64,000 nucleotides of DNA from Aureibacter tunicatorum (GTDB lineage: Bacteria > Bacteroidota > Bacteroidia > Cytophagales > Cyclobacteriaceae), in contig NZ_AP025305.1 of NCBI RefSeq assembly GCF_036492635.1, positions 4,730,000 to 4,793,999 of the forward strand, written 5' to 3'. Below are positions 10,326-18,249 of the stretch, piece after piece (positions within the stretch are counted from its first letter, which is position 1; each line of letters starts with the position of its first letter). Below the pieces are notes generated by a model, which saw nothing but the letters and a program-made list of their open reading frames with translations, ran no database searches and was not told where the DNA came from. The position numbers and the translations under genes are program-made.

Positions 10326-10380
10326 ATGATTTGAGAGAGATTGGTGTGGTATGGATAATTAAAACTAAAGCAAAATAATA

Positions 10381-10899
10381 ATGACAAGATTACTATTAAG
10401 TTTAGTTGTATTGATGATTTATACAGGATGTAAATCAGAAAAAACATCATACTCTCCTCCTGAAATAAAAGAATTAGTGAAATTTATTGACAAAAATTAT
10501 GGAATTAGAAAAGAGTTTATAATACCTGATAAATTTCAATCTTTTAGCAATATATCTAATGAACAACACGGCTTTAAAGGAGAAGCAATGTTTATTTTTG
10601 TACCTAAAAAAGAAATAATTAATCAAGATGAAGCAAAGAAATACTTTAAAAAGTTTTACGAAACACTAGATTATACAATGTTGAACGATGGTTATTTTTT
10701 TTATACTAAATCTTCTGATCTAATTGGCCCAAAATACGAGATGGATAGTATCAAGTACTATGAACCACAACAAAATACTTGGGTAGAAATTTATAAAATG
10801 AATAATAATGGTGACTGGTACTATATTGATAAAATAAAAAATAAAGAGGGGGATATTCCAAGAGTAATGGCTCAAGAATATTTTCGTAAAAAGAAATAA
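10381..10899 (+). CDS. Small lipoprotein of unknown function
   Basis: A 172-residue protein with a lipoprotein signal peptide ending in the lipobox YTGC (cysteine 17). The mature part is rich in lysine and aromatic residues, with no recognised domain. It follows the previous lipoprotein by 55 bp on the same strand and is the last gene before a long hairpin, so it probably belongs to the same cassette. It could be a second protective protein or a remnant of another cassette. Confidence 0.65.
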   Translation: MTRLLLSLVVLMIYTGCKSEKTSYSPPEIKELVKFIDKNYGIRKEFIIPDKFQSFSNISNEQHGFKGEAMFIFVPKKEIINQDEAKKYFKKFYETLDYTMLNDGYFFYTKSSDLIGPKYEMDSIKYYEPQQNTWVEIYKMNNNGDWYYIDKIKNKEGDIPRVMAQEYFRKKK

Positions 10900-10976
10900 A
10901 AATTATTTATGACCCAGAACTATCATTATGATAACTTCTAAAATATAGAAACTATTATAATAATATATTAAACCAT

Positions 10977-11013
10977 AGCTAATAAAACCTTTTCCAAAGG
11001 TTTTTATTAGCTA
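10977..11013. terminator. Long bidirectional hairpin between cassette 1 and AAA+ copy B
   Basis: An inverted repeat of about 16 bp (AGCTAATAAAACC with GGTTTTTATTAGCT, one bulged base) with a short TCC-centred loop lies between a plus-strand lipoprotein gene and the end of the convergent AAA+ gene. Short A and T runs on both sides suit termination in both directions. Confidence 0.65.
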
Positions 11014-11046
11014 TAACAAAAAAGGACTCCTCTTATAATACCAACA

Positions 11047-11927
11047 TCAACAACACTCCTCATGCTCAAAGATCAGCTTGCGCTCGGTTTTCATATCCAA
11101 CTTATCAAGCTTGCTTAATTCACGGGTCAAGGCTCTGGTTAGCTGAGGCTTGCCGATTGTTCCGCCATTTTCCTCAAAACCCAACACAACCGCTTGTTGC
11201 AATACATTGATGATATTGGCGCCCGTTAGCTCGAAATTCTTCGCAAAGAAACTGAAATCAAAGTCGTTTTCCTTCGGTACTTCATCATTGAACACCTTCT
11301 CCCAAAGCATCTTGCGCGTATCTTCATTTGGAGCAGGAAAATGAACAATCGTCTGAAATCTTCGCAAAAATGCCTTGTCGAGATTCGTCTTGAAATTCGT
11401 CGCGACAATCACAGTGCCCGGAAACCTTTCAACTCTTTGAAGCAAATAAGAAACCTCTTGGTTCGCATAGCGATCATTGCTGCTGCTGGTCTCGCTGCGC
11501 TTGCCGAAGATAGCGTCTCCCTCATCAAAAAACAATATCCAATCGTGTTGCTCGGCAATGTCAAACACTTGCTTCAGATTCTTCTCAGTCTCGCCAATAT
11601 ACTTGGACACCAACTTGGACAAATCTATGCGATAAACTTCCAAACCCGTCAGCTTGCCGATCAATGTCGCCGCCAAAGTCTTTCCTGTGCCTGAAGGCCC
11701 ATAAAACAACGTTCTGTAGCCCGGCAATACTTTTCGAGCTACGGCAGGAATACTCTTCATCGCATTGCGCTGCTTCACCCAACTTAAAATCTCGTTCAGC
11801 TGGTTCTCTGTCTTCCTATTCACCACCATATCCGACCACTCTTGCTCGGTAGTGATCTTCTCAGCTGGAAATGAGCTGCTCATCGCAGGCACATAAGGCT
11901 TGTTCCAAAGGATTTGATGAAGCACAT
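11047..11927 (-). repeat. About 880 bp direct repeat, copy 2 (AAA+ 3' half)
   Basis: This is the partner of the repeat at 3404-4284, in the same orientation. Identity covers the ATPase core and stops at the same codon in both genes. A shorter, decayed relative of the 3' end is at 17161-17395. Confidence 0.85.
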
Positions 11928-12429
11928 TTTCAACCAATCTCAAAGAGGTCGATGTATAAGGCAAATTCTCATCCGGCCTTTGCAAGTCCAGAATATTGCT
12001 TCTTAACAATATAGCATCCGCATGAAAATACTCAAGCCCTGACAATCTCGAAGACACAAACGTCTTCATCGCAGTGGTATTTTCAGGATGTTCCTCTTTC
12101 TGAAGCAGAAACAAGGCTGTTTCGACCGTTGGAATAAAAACCGAAGATGAAAAAGAGCTATATTTTATCCCGCCAATATTTTTTCCTGAATTTTCCTCTG
12201 ACTGCAAAAGATTCAATGCAGTAGGCCTGATATATGGAGCCAATGCCAATATCAAAATCAATCTTTCTTGATATCCATATGACATCGCCAATTTTGTATA
12301 ATATGACTTTCCCGAACTCAAATCCTTCACATAACTATCCAAGCTTATAGGCTTATCAGTCAACCTTTCTGCTATTACCTCTTCCAGCCAATTCAACTCC
12401 AAAGCAAGAAAATCCCTATCAATATCCAT
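11047..12429 (-). CDS. eCIS AAA+ ATPase (Afp15-like), copy B
   Basis: A 460-residue paralogue of copy A. Walker A is GPSGTGKT at 244-251 and Walker B has D302/E303. From NVLHQILWNK to the end it differs from copy A at only about two residues (TENQLNEIL against TEKQLEEIL). The first 165 residues are only loosely similar, keeping a shared LILILALA segment and a similar helical pattern. An identical ATPase core on divergent heads points to gene conversion or cassette duplication. It separates the two lysozyme-payload cassettes and is transcribed against both. The varied N-terminal domain may recognise a partner or payload, but that is inference. Confidence 0.87.
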   Translation of the reverse strand: MDIDRDFLALELNWLEEVIAERLTDKPISLDSYVKDLSSGKSYYTKLAMSYGYQERLILILALAPYIRPTALNLLQSEENSGKNIGGIKYSSFSSSVFIPTVETALFLLQKEEHPENTTAMKTFVSSRLSGLEYFHADAILLRSNILDLQRPDENLPYTSTSLRLVENVLHQILWNKPYVPAMSSSFPAEKITTEQEWSDMVVNRKTENQLNEILSWVKQRNAMKSIPAVARKVLPGYRTLFYGPSGTGKTLAATLIGKLTGLEVYRIDLSKLVSKYIGETEKNLKQVFDIAEQHDWILFFDEGDAIFGKRSETSSSNDRYANQEVSYLLQRVERFPGTVIVATNFKTNLDKAFLRRFQTIVHFPAPNEDTRKMLWEKVFNDEVPKENDFDFSFFAKNFELTGANIINVLQQAVVLGFEENGGTIGKPQLTRALTRELSKLDKLDMKTERKLIFEHEECC

Positions 12430-12659
12430 AAAAATTATAAATATAATTATTCAAACAATTGAACATAGAATAAACAGAATATTCAATATGATCATATTTA
12501 ATGTTCACAAAATTAAATAAGCATATTCATGTTAACAACTAAAATGTAAAAATTTAAATTTTAATATTTTATTTTGTAATTTTAACCCAATATTTTTTAA
12601 TCCCTATACATTGGGAAACAACAAGCAAACAGAACAATAAATTATAATAGCTCACAAAC

Positions 12660-13442
12660 ATGAAAACTATTATTATATTATTTTTATATAATATCCTCTT
12701 GATCATCCCTTCTATAGCCCAAGAAAAAATAATTCTGGAAGGAACCATCGGCAAGTACCCAATTGAAATGGAGCTAGAGCAAAATTATGATCAAATATCA
12801 GGAAGGTATCACTACAAAGGAAAGCAAAACTACATAGATCTAAAAGGTAGCGTGTTTAACGAAGGCATCATTACAATAGTAGAACGCTACAATGACAAAG
12901 TAACAGGTGAATTCTATATTACTAAACGAGGAGATCATTGGAAAGGCAAGTGGGTAGGCAAAAGAAATTATTTCATTGATTTAACTCCCATCAAAGGTGA
13001 TTTGGACGCATACCCATCAGACGAAGAGTTAAAACAAAAGCTGTCTTCCGACCCAACAGGCACATATGTCTATGAAGAAAAGTTTATTAGAGGAGGAATA
13101 ACCAGTAATCTGCACTCAATCCCTCAAACTAGATATTATGAAAGTTTTGCGACTGTCAAAAAAGGAGAAGATGATAAGCTGGTTATCTCTTTTGAAGTGG
13201 TCGGCGGTGTTGGCTTTGTTGCCTCTTTAAGCAACGAAACTATAGAACCTATTGGGGATAATATTTATGAGTTCCGAGCAAAAGATTTTACAGATGAAGA
13301 ATGTCATCTCGTTTTTGAATTCAAAGATAAAAATCTAAAAATTATTCAAAAATCTAAAGCTTGGCCTTGCGGATTTGGAGAACGAGCCTCAGCGGATGTC
13401 GAGATGCCTAAAGTTGATGACAAAGTAAAACTATCAAAATAA
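12660..13442 (+). CDS. Secreted protein of unknown function upstream of the second lysozyme payload
   Basis: A 260-residue protein with a signal peptide (hydrophobic residues 3-18, likely cleavage after SIA before QEK) and no lipobox. The first half of the mature protein is a series of short beta strands with repeated G-x-Y/F patterns (IEGTIGKYPIEMEL-like, ISGRYHYKG, DLKGSV). I have seen such patterns in small periplasmic beta proteins but cannot assign them to a family. It lies 58 bp before the 994-residue payload and occupies the same cassette slot as the protein at 4995-5726, although the two do not look alike. A protective or chaperone role is possible but unproven. Confidence 0.7.
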   Translation: MKTIIILFLYNILLIIPSIAQEKIILEGTIGKYPIEMELEQNYDQISGRYHYKGKQNYIDLKGSVFNEGIITIVERYNDKVTGEFYITKRGDHWKGKWVGKRNYFIDLTPIKGDLDAYPSDEELKQKLSSDPTGTYVYEEKFIRGGITSNLHSIPQTRYYESFATVKKGEDDKLVISFEVVGGVGFVASLSNETIEPIGDNIYEFRAKDFTDEECHLVFEFKDKNLKIIQKSKAWPCGFGERASADVEMPKVDDKVKLSK

Positions 13443-13500
13443 ATCTATTTTTAAACCAACGGCACAAGTGCCTGCATGTATTTTTTCAAACGCTTAACTC

Positions 13501-16485
13501 ATGGGATATCAAGGTTTAATGCGCGAAAACAAAAGTTTGTCGTACAACAACTTAAGCGCAAATAATACGACAACCACTGTCCAACAGAAAAAAAATACCG
13601 AGGAACAAGAAAATACGGTCTCAAACAAAAAAGAAGAAAGCGCCAAGTCCAACAATGACAAAGATCTGAATTTATCCAAAGGCTTTGCTCAAATGCTGAT
13701 GGAGGCAGACTTCACTAAAGACAATGATGCTCGCAAACCTCATTTTCCTGACAATGTCTATCTGACCACCCAAAAACCGGTTGGCGATCCTGATAATAAG
13801 ATTTTACCCATGTCCTCCAAATTTCCAACTCCAGGAAACGGTCAATCTCTGACCATAGGAGATATAGGAAAAAAATCAGGAGTAACTATAGGATTCGGCC
13901 TTGATATTGGAGCTCGATATGGTAGTTCGGAAAAAGACAAAGCTAAAAATGATTTTATAAATGCAGGAGTTGCTGCAGATACAGCAGAAACTCTATCTGC
14001 GGTAGTTGGAATCACAGGCCTTGAAGCTGCAAAAAAGTGCAATGAATTAAGACAAAAAAATATTAGCATAACTGGCAAAAATACTTTTAGTCTTTTAAAG
14101 CTCACTCTTCCTGATTATGAAAAGAAAAGGTACTCTAAAAAAGATGAAAGCAGCTATGGATATAACAACGGTGATGGAAAAATTCATCCTGCGCTAGAAG
14201 AGTTCATCACATATGCAGGCTATTGGGGTAAAGCAAGCTTATGGAGAGAGCTCGTGGAAGCAGGCCAAAGCAGCGAAAACCATAAGGAACAATTTGCTGA
14301 AGCCATCAAAAGAATGGATGCGATTGTCGCTAAAAACGTCTTCATAAACAAAAAAAATGAAGAAGATCTAAAATGGGTAGGCAAGGTTTGCAAGAAAATC
14401 AAACACGCTCTCGCTACGATCAAAGAAGTCTTGGACTCAGGTGGAGAAATCAAAATCACCGATACAGTCCAAAGTCTGGAAGAACTCAAAAATGAAAATA
14501 AAGGAGATACTTTCGAATTCATCAAAGACGTAAAAGAGAGGGATACTGACTTTAAAGGCAAGTCTAAAAACCTTGGCCGTCAACTTGACGGCTTGGATAG
14601 AAAAGGGCTTATCCAAGAACCTGTGGGTACAGGAGCTCCCAATTTGCCCAAAGACGTCCGAATCGTACAAGGCCTACTGTATAATGCCGGATATGCCGTC
14701 GAGACATCTGGAGACTTTGACAATGACACTTACAATGCATTGCAAGATTTCATGGTGGATGAATTAGGTTACACAAGAGACAAGTACAAAAAAATTTCTC
14801 CAGGGAAAGGCGTTTGTCTCAGGCTGAAAAAATACAAATACAGACACAAAGCGACGAATGATACCCCAAATATAACTGCAGAAAAAACGACAACAGCTTC
14901 GATAGAAACTGAAGAACAAAATATCAATGAGGCTAATTCAACTAAAGAGTTAAATAAAGCTACAGAACAAAAAGAAAAACAAACTAACTCATCAGCAAAA
15001 GCTATCATCAAAAAAGGCATTATTAGCTCCACAGTAGGAAAAGGAGCTGACAATCAAGAAAAAGACGTTCATGTCGTGCAGGCACTTTTAGTGAAAAATG
15101 GCTTTTCTTTGGATATAAATGGCAAGTATGATGACAGTCTCTATAAAGCCTTACAAGACTACATGGTCATTAGAATGGGATATAAACGCGACAAGTATCC
15201 ATTCATTGCTCCTCATAAAAGTGTAATTAGGCATCTTAAACAAAATCAAGGAAAGAGATTCACAGAGAAAAAAGAAAAAGCAAACAAATCAACGTATATC
15301 GTTAAGTCTGACCCTCAAAGTGTAAAAGAATGGCGTAACCAGTACGAAGATGAAAATATAACATGCAAGGTGAATGATATGACCGCCTATATCTTCAATC
15401 ATCCTGAATTCATCAAAGAAGTCTTTAATCAGGAAGGTTATTTCACAACGGATAACCTTGCCTTCAAACTCACCAAAGCACTCGATAGCATGGGGAAAAT
15501 CAGCAGTCTTTCTGCTGACATGAAAGATTTTCTCCATTCTCAAATGGATGACTGGAGTACCAGCAAAGAAGAAGATGCTATGATGAAGAAGTTGAAGGGA
15601 AATAGTCAAAATGACGATGACATTAAAAAAGTAGAAGCTTCCACAAATTTAGAAAAAGTTGACCTAAATGTACCAAACTCAAAGCCTTCAACAGATGATA
15701 AGGATACCGAAGAGAAAACCGTAACTAAAACGACTACTATAAAAGAAATCTATAAAATATCTGGCCTAGTAGGCTTTGGTAAAGCTAATGCTAAAGAAGA
15801 TGTCATTCAAGTGCAAAAAGCATTGAGAGGCTTAGGGTATGATGTAAAAGCAAATGGAATTATAAAAAGTAAGATAGCAAAAAAAGCCATTTACTCTGAT
15901 ACTACTGTTTTTAATTCCTACAAAACTATTGGTGCTCTTTTTCATTTTCAAGCTCAATATAGTTTAGGAGCAGATGGAGTCGCAGGAAAAGGCACAATAA
16001 AAAAAATCAATGAAGTGATTAGTATTGTAGGAAATGATTTTAAGAAGAATTATAACAAAAGAAAGTCTAAAGAAATCAATTCTAAAAATATTATAACTAC
16101 CGCAAAAATTAACAACTCTTATTTACTTTGTAAGGATAATAAAGGATATTATATTCCTAAAGAACTTTTAAAATATACTAGGGAACTTATTAAGAATCTC
16201 GAAATTATATCTGATGAATGCAAAAAAATAGATGGAGTTTCAGGAAACCCTTCTATTACCTGTGGTTATCGTTCCCCAGAGCATAATTTTAGTAAAGCAG
16301 TAGGTAGTAAAGCAAAACTCAGTAAACATCAATTGGGAATGGCTGCTGACATTAAACCTCCTACAGGTATGGATATTAAAGCATTTAGAAAATTAATGCA
16401 GAAATTATTTGATGAGAATAAAATAAAAAAAGGTTACAAAAAAGACAATTACAATACATTTATTCATTATGATGTTAGAAACTAA
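13501..16485 (+). CDS. Multidomain peptidoglycan hydrolase: pesticin-like lysozyme, PG-binding modules, M15 peptidase
   Basis: A 994-residue sister of the 1260-residue protein with a different ending. A polar leader (1-55) precedes the pesticin-like lysozyme domain (about 56-275; candidate residues E68, T129 and D135 in SGVTIGFGLDIG). Peptidoglycan-binding-like modules lie at about 372-443, 507-581 and 752-840. The helical module shared with the sister protein is at about 633-700. The C-terminus (about 870-994) is a D-Ala-D-Ala carboxypeptidase or endopeptidase-like M15 domain, with R924 in CGYRSPEHN, H943 and D950 in SKHQLGMAADI, and H989 in FIHYD. The protein could therefore cut both glycan and peptide bonds of the wall. 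It has no signal peptide, consistent with delivery by the eCIS or release by lysis. The last 750 bp are more AT-rich than the rest. It overlaps the next gene by 17 bp. Confidence 0.82.
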   Translation: MGYQGLMRENKSLSYNNLSANNTTTTVQQKKNTEEQENTVSNKKEESAKSNNDKDLNLSKGFAQMLMEADFTKDNDARKPHFPDNVYLTTQKPVGDPDNKILPMSSKFPTPGNGQSLTIGDIGKKSGVTIGFGLDIGARYGSSEKDKAKNDFINAGVAADTAETLSAVVGITGLEAAKKCNELRQKNISITGKNTFSLLKLTLPDYEKKRYSKKDESSYGYNNGDGKIHPALEEFITYAGYWGKASLWRELVEAGQSSENHKEQFAEAIKRMDAIVAKNVFINKKNEEDLKWVGKVCKKIKHALATIKEVLDSGGEIKITDTVQSLEELKNENKGDTFEFIKDVKERDTDFKGKSKNLGRQLDGLDRKGLIQEPVGTGAPNLPKDVRIVQGLLYNAGYAVETSGDFDNDTYNALQDFMVDELGYTRDKYKKISPGKGVCLRLKKYKYRHKATNDTPNITAEKTTTASIETEEQNINEANSTKELNKATEQKEKQTNSSAKAIIKKGIISSTVGKGADNQEKDVHVVQALLVKNGFSLDINGKYDDSLYKALQDYMVIRMGYKRDKYPFIAPHKSVIRHLKQNQGKRFTEKKEKANKSTYIVKSDPQSVKEWRNQYEDENITCKVNDMTAYIFNHPEFIKEVFNQEGYFTTDNLAFKLTKALDSMGKISSLSADMKDFLHSQMDDWSTSKEEDAMMKKLKGNSQNDDDIKKVEASTNLEKVDLNVPNSKPSTDDKDTEEKTVTKTTTIKEIYKISGLVGFGKANAKEDVIQVQKALRGLGYDVKANGIIKSKIAKKAIYSDTTVFNSYKTIGALFHFQAQYSLGADGVAGKGTIKKINEVISIVGNDFKKNYNKRKSKEINSKNIITTAKINNSYLLCKDNKGYYIPKELLKYTRELIKNLEIISDECKKIDGVSGNPSITCGYRSPEHNFSKAVGSKAKLSKHQLGMAADIKPPTGMDIKAFRKLMQKLFDENKIKKGYKKDNYNTFIHYDVRN

Positions 16486-17107
16486 ATTTAAGATTTTAAT
16501 TTTCTTATCATTTACTACGATGATAGCATGTAGTTCTAAAGAGAATAAAAATAGTGATCAACAAACCCTCACAGAAGTTAAAACTAATACAAATATTGTG
16601 ACAGATGCTAGAGACTTAAAAACAGCTTTTGATAATAAAGAGGATATTACATCTTTAACTTTATTTGATGATACTGCTCTACCTGACTCTATATTGTTAC
16701 TTAAAAACTTACGTCATTTAAGCTTAGAGTCTTATTCTTCTATTCAAAATATAAATCCAAAAATCTATTCATTACCTAATCTAGAACGTTTGAGTATTTC
16801 AGGAAACTTAAAATCTATTCATCCAGAATTAGTGAATGCCCAAAAATTAAAATATCTTGATTTGGGTAATAATATGTTAAATAAAATACCCTCAGTAATA
16901 TTCCAATTAAGAAATTTAATTCAATTAGATTTATACTTTAATCTTATATCATCAATTCCAATTGATATCAAAGAGCTTAATAAACTTGAAGTTTTAGACC
17001 TTTATGGAAACCCCTTTTCTGAAGAAAACATTGAAAAATATAAAAAAGAATATTCTTATATTAAAACTTTTGGGATTGGTAGCGTAGAAGAAGATGAGGA
17101 AGAATAA
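16469..17107 (+). CDS. Leucine-rich-repeat lipoprotein overlapping the M15 payload, candidate immunity protein
   Basis: A 212-residue lipoprotein with a hydrophobic segment ending in the lipobox IACS and a cysteine near residue 21. The mature part carries about five leucine-rich repeats of roughly 23 residues, such as LRHLSLESYSS, LERLSISGN, LKYLDLGNN, LIQLDLYFN and LEVLDLYGN. Two adjacent ATGs (16469, 16472) lie inside the end of the payload gene, a 17 bp overlap in another frame that implies coupled translation. A membrane-anchored binding protein made together with a wall hydrolase fits an immunity role, but LRR proteins have many partners. A strong terminator follows. The sequence is AT-rich, like the tail of the payload. 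Confidence 0.78.
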   Translation: MMLETKFKILIFLSFTTMIACSSKENKNSDQQTLTEVKTNTNIVTDARDLKTAFDNKEDITSLTLFDDTALPDSILLLKNLRHLSLESYSSIQNINPKIYSLPNLERLSISGNLKSIHPELVNAQKLKYLDLGNNMLNKIPSVIFQLRNLIQLDLYFNLISSIPIDIKELNKLEVLDLYGNPFSEENIEKYKKEYSYIKTFGIGSVEEDEEE

Positions 17108-17125
17108 TATACTCTATGAATATTT

Positions 17126-17156
17126 AAGTCGCCCACAGTGGCGACTTTATTTTTTA
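17126..17156 (+). terminator. Rho-independent terminator of cassette 2
   Basis: A perfect 8 bp stem AAGTCGCC with GGCGACTT, loop CACAGT, followed by TATTTTTTAA. It lies 18 bp after the LRR lipoprotein stop. Confidence 0.8.
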
Positions 17157-17160
17157 ATCT

Positions 17161-17395
17161 CAACAACAATACTCATAGATCAGCTTACGCTCGGTTTTCA
17201 TATCCAACTTATCAAGCTTGCTTAATTCACGGGTCAAAGCTCTGGTCAGCTGAGGCTTGCCGATTGTTCAGCCATTTTCCTCAAAACCTAATACAACCGC
17301 TTGTTGCAATACATTGATAATATTGGCACCCGTTAGCTCGAAATTCTTCGCAAAGAAACTGAAATCAAAATCGTTTTCCTTCGGCACTTCATCAT
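17161..17395 (-). pseudogene. 3' remnant of an eCIS AAA+ ATPase gene with an in-frame stop
   Basis: This 235 bp stretch matches the last 75 or so codons of AAA+ copies A and B (from DEVPKENDFDF to the end). The glycine codon in EENGGTI is TGA here, giving an in-frame stop. The end of the gene is changed to IYEYCC, six bases shorter than in copy A. Homology stops abruptly at 17395, in the middle of what would be VFNDEV, and unrelated sequence with an orphan lipoprotein gene begins about 30 bp later. It cannot encode an ATPase and is best read as the scar of a deletion or cassette exchange. Confidence 0.85.
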
Positions 17396-17425
17396 GTATA
17401 AATACATCGAAAACAAACTAAAATA

Positions 17426-17995
17426 ATGAAAATAAAATATCTTATTCTAATTTTTGCAATAATTGTAGGGTGTAATTCACGTGAAAGTGAGTTTAAACAA
17501 CAAATAAAATTATTCCAAAATCAATCTATTCCTTTTGGGAAAAGTGAATTGCTAAATAATAATAATTATCATATTTCTGCCTCAAATAATTTAGACTCTT
17601 CATTTATAGCAAAATATATTGATCCAAATTTTAACAAAAATAGATATACCGAAACTTATATGGAAGAATTTAAAGACAATGGAGATGTTGAAAAAATACC
17701 ATATACTGTTAAAATGTATTATTCAAAAATATGCAATTTAAGTATAAATAAAAAATTCCATTCAATTATGTATGTCTCTTATCAAAATAACCTTTCTCCT
17801 GTTTCGGATTCTTTATTTTTAGTAAATATTGATGATCAAGGAAGAATACTTGGAAAAACGAGTTTCGATAAATATAAAGTGTATTCAGATAAAAACTACA
17901 CTTTTAAAATTTTAAAAGATTTAATAACAGTAGTTGATAATAATAAAACAACTGAATACATAATTCAATCTGATGGAGCTATCATTAAAAAATAA
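17426..17995 (+). CDS. Orphan lipoprotein next to the AAA+ remnant
   Basis: A 189-residue protein with a lipoprotein signal peptide and a lipobox close to IVGC at cysteine 16. The mature part is AT-rich and shows no recognised domain. Unlike the lipoproteins at 9600, 16469 and 29618, it has no payload gene upstream, only the broken AAA+ fragment. It may be a protective gene left behind after its partner was lost, but this rests only on position. Confidence 0.68.
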   Translation: MKIKYLILIFAIIVGCNSRESEFKQQIKLFQNQSIPFGKSELLNNNNYHISASNNLDSSFIAKYIDPNFNKNRYTETYMEEFKDNGDVEKIPYTVKMYYSKICNLSINKKFHSIMYVSYQNNLSPVSDSLFLVNIDDQGRILGKTSFDKYKVYSDKNYTFKILKDLITVVDNNKTTEYIIQSDGAIIKK

Positions 17996-18209
17996 CTAAA
18001 ATCATTATTGTTTATCACAATTTGTTTTTAAGGTTTTCCTAAGCAGACTCCTTTGTATTCCCCCAAAAGGAAATACAATGATAAAAAAATATTCCTATTT
18101 GACATTTCAATGTGTTGATGAAGATACAATGGAATAATTCAAATAATAACAAAGCCCTTAGAAACAATTCATGAAATCAATCTAATTCCATAAAGAAATA
18201 TGAAAGAAC

Positions 18210-18241
18210 CCTCCATTATCAAATAAAGCATATAATGGAGG
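18210..18241. terminator. Hairpin terminator before AAA+ copy C
   Basis: A 10 bp perfect inverted repeat CCTCCATTAT with ATAATGGAGG around a 12-base loop. It lies between the orphan lipoprotein and the 3' end of the convergent AAA+ gene and may serve both strands. Confidence 0.65.
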
Positions 18242-18249
18242 ACTCTTTC

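Noticed and set aside
1-18249. Type VI secretion system or prophage
   Set aside because: No VipA/VipB, TssJ/L/M, integrase, capsid or terminase genes are seen; the Afp15-like ATPases, DUF4157 payloads and Afp11/12-like baseplate fit an eCIS better.
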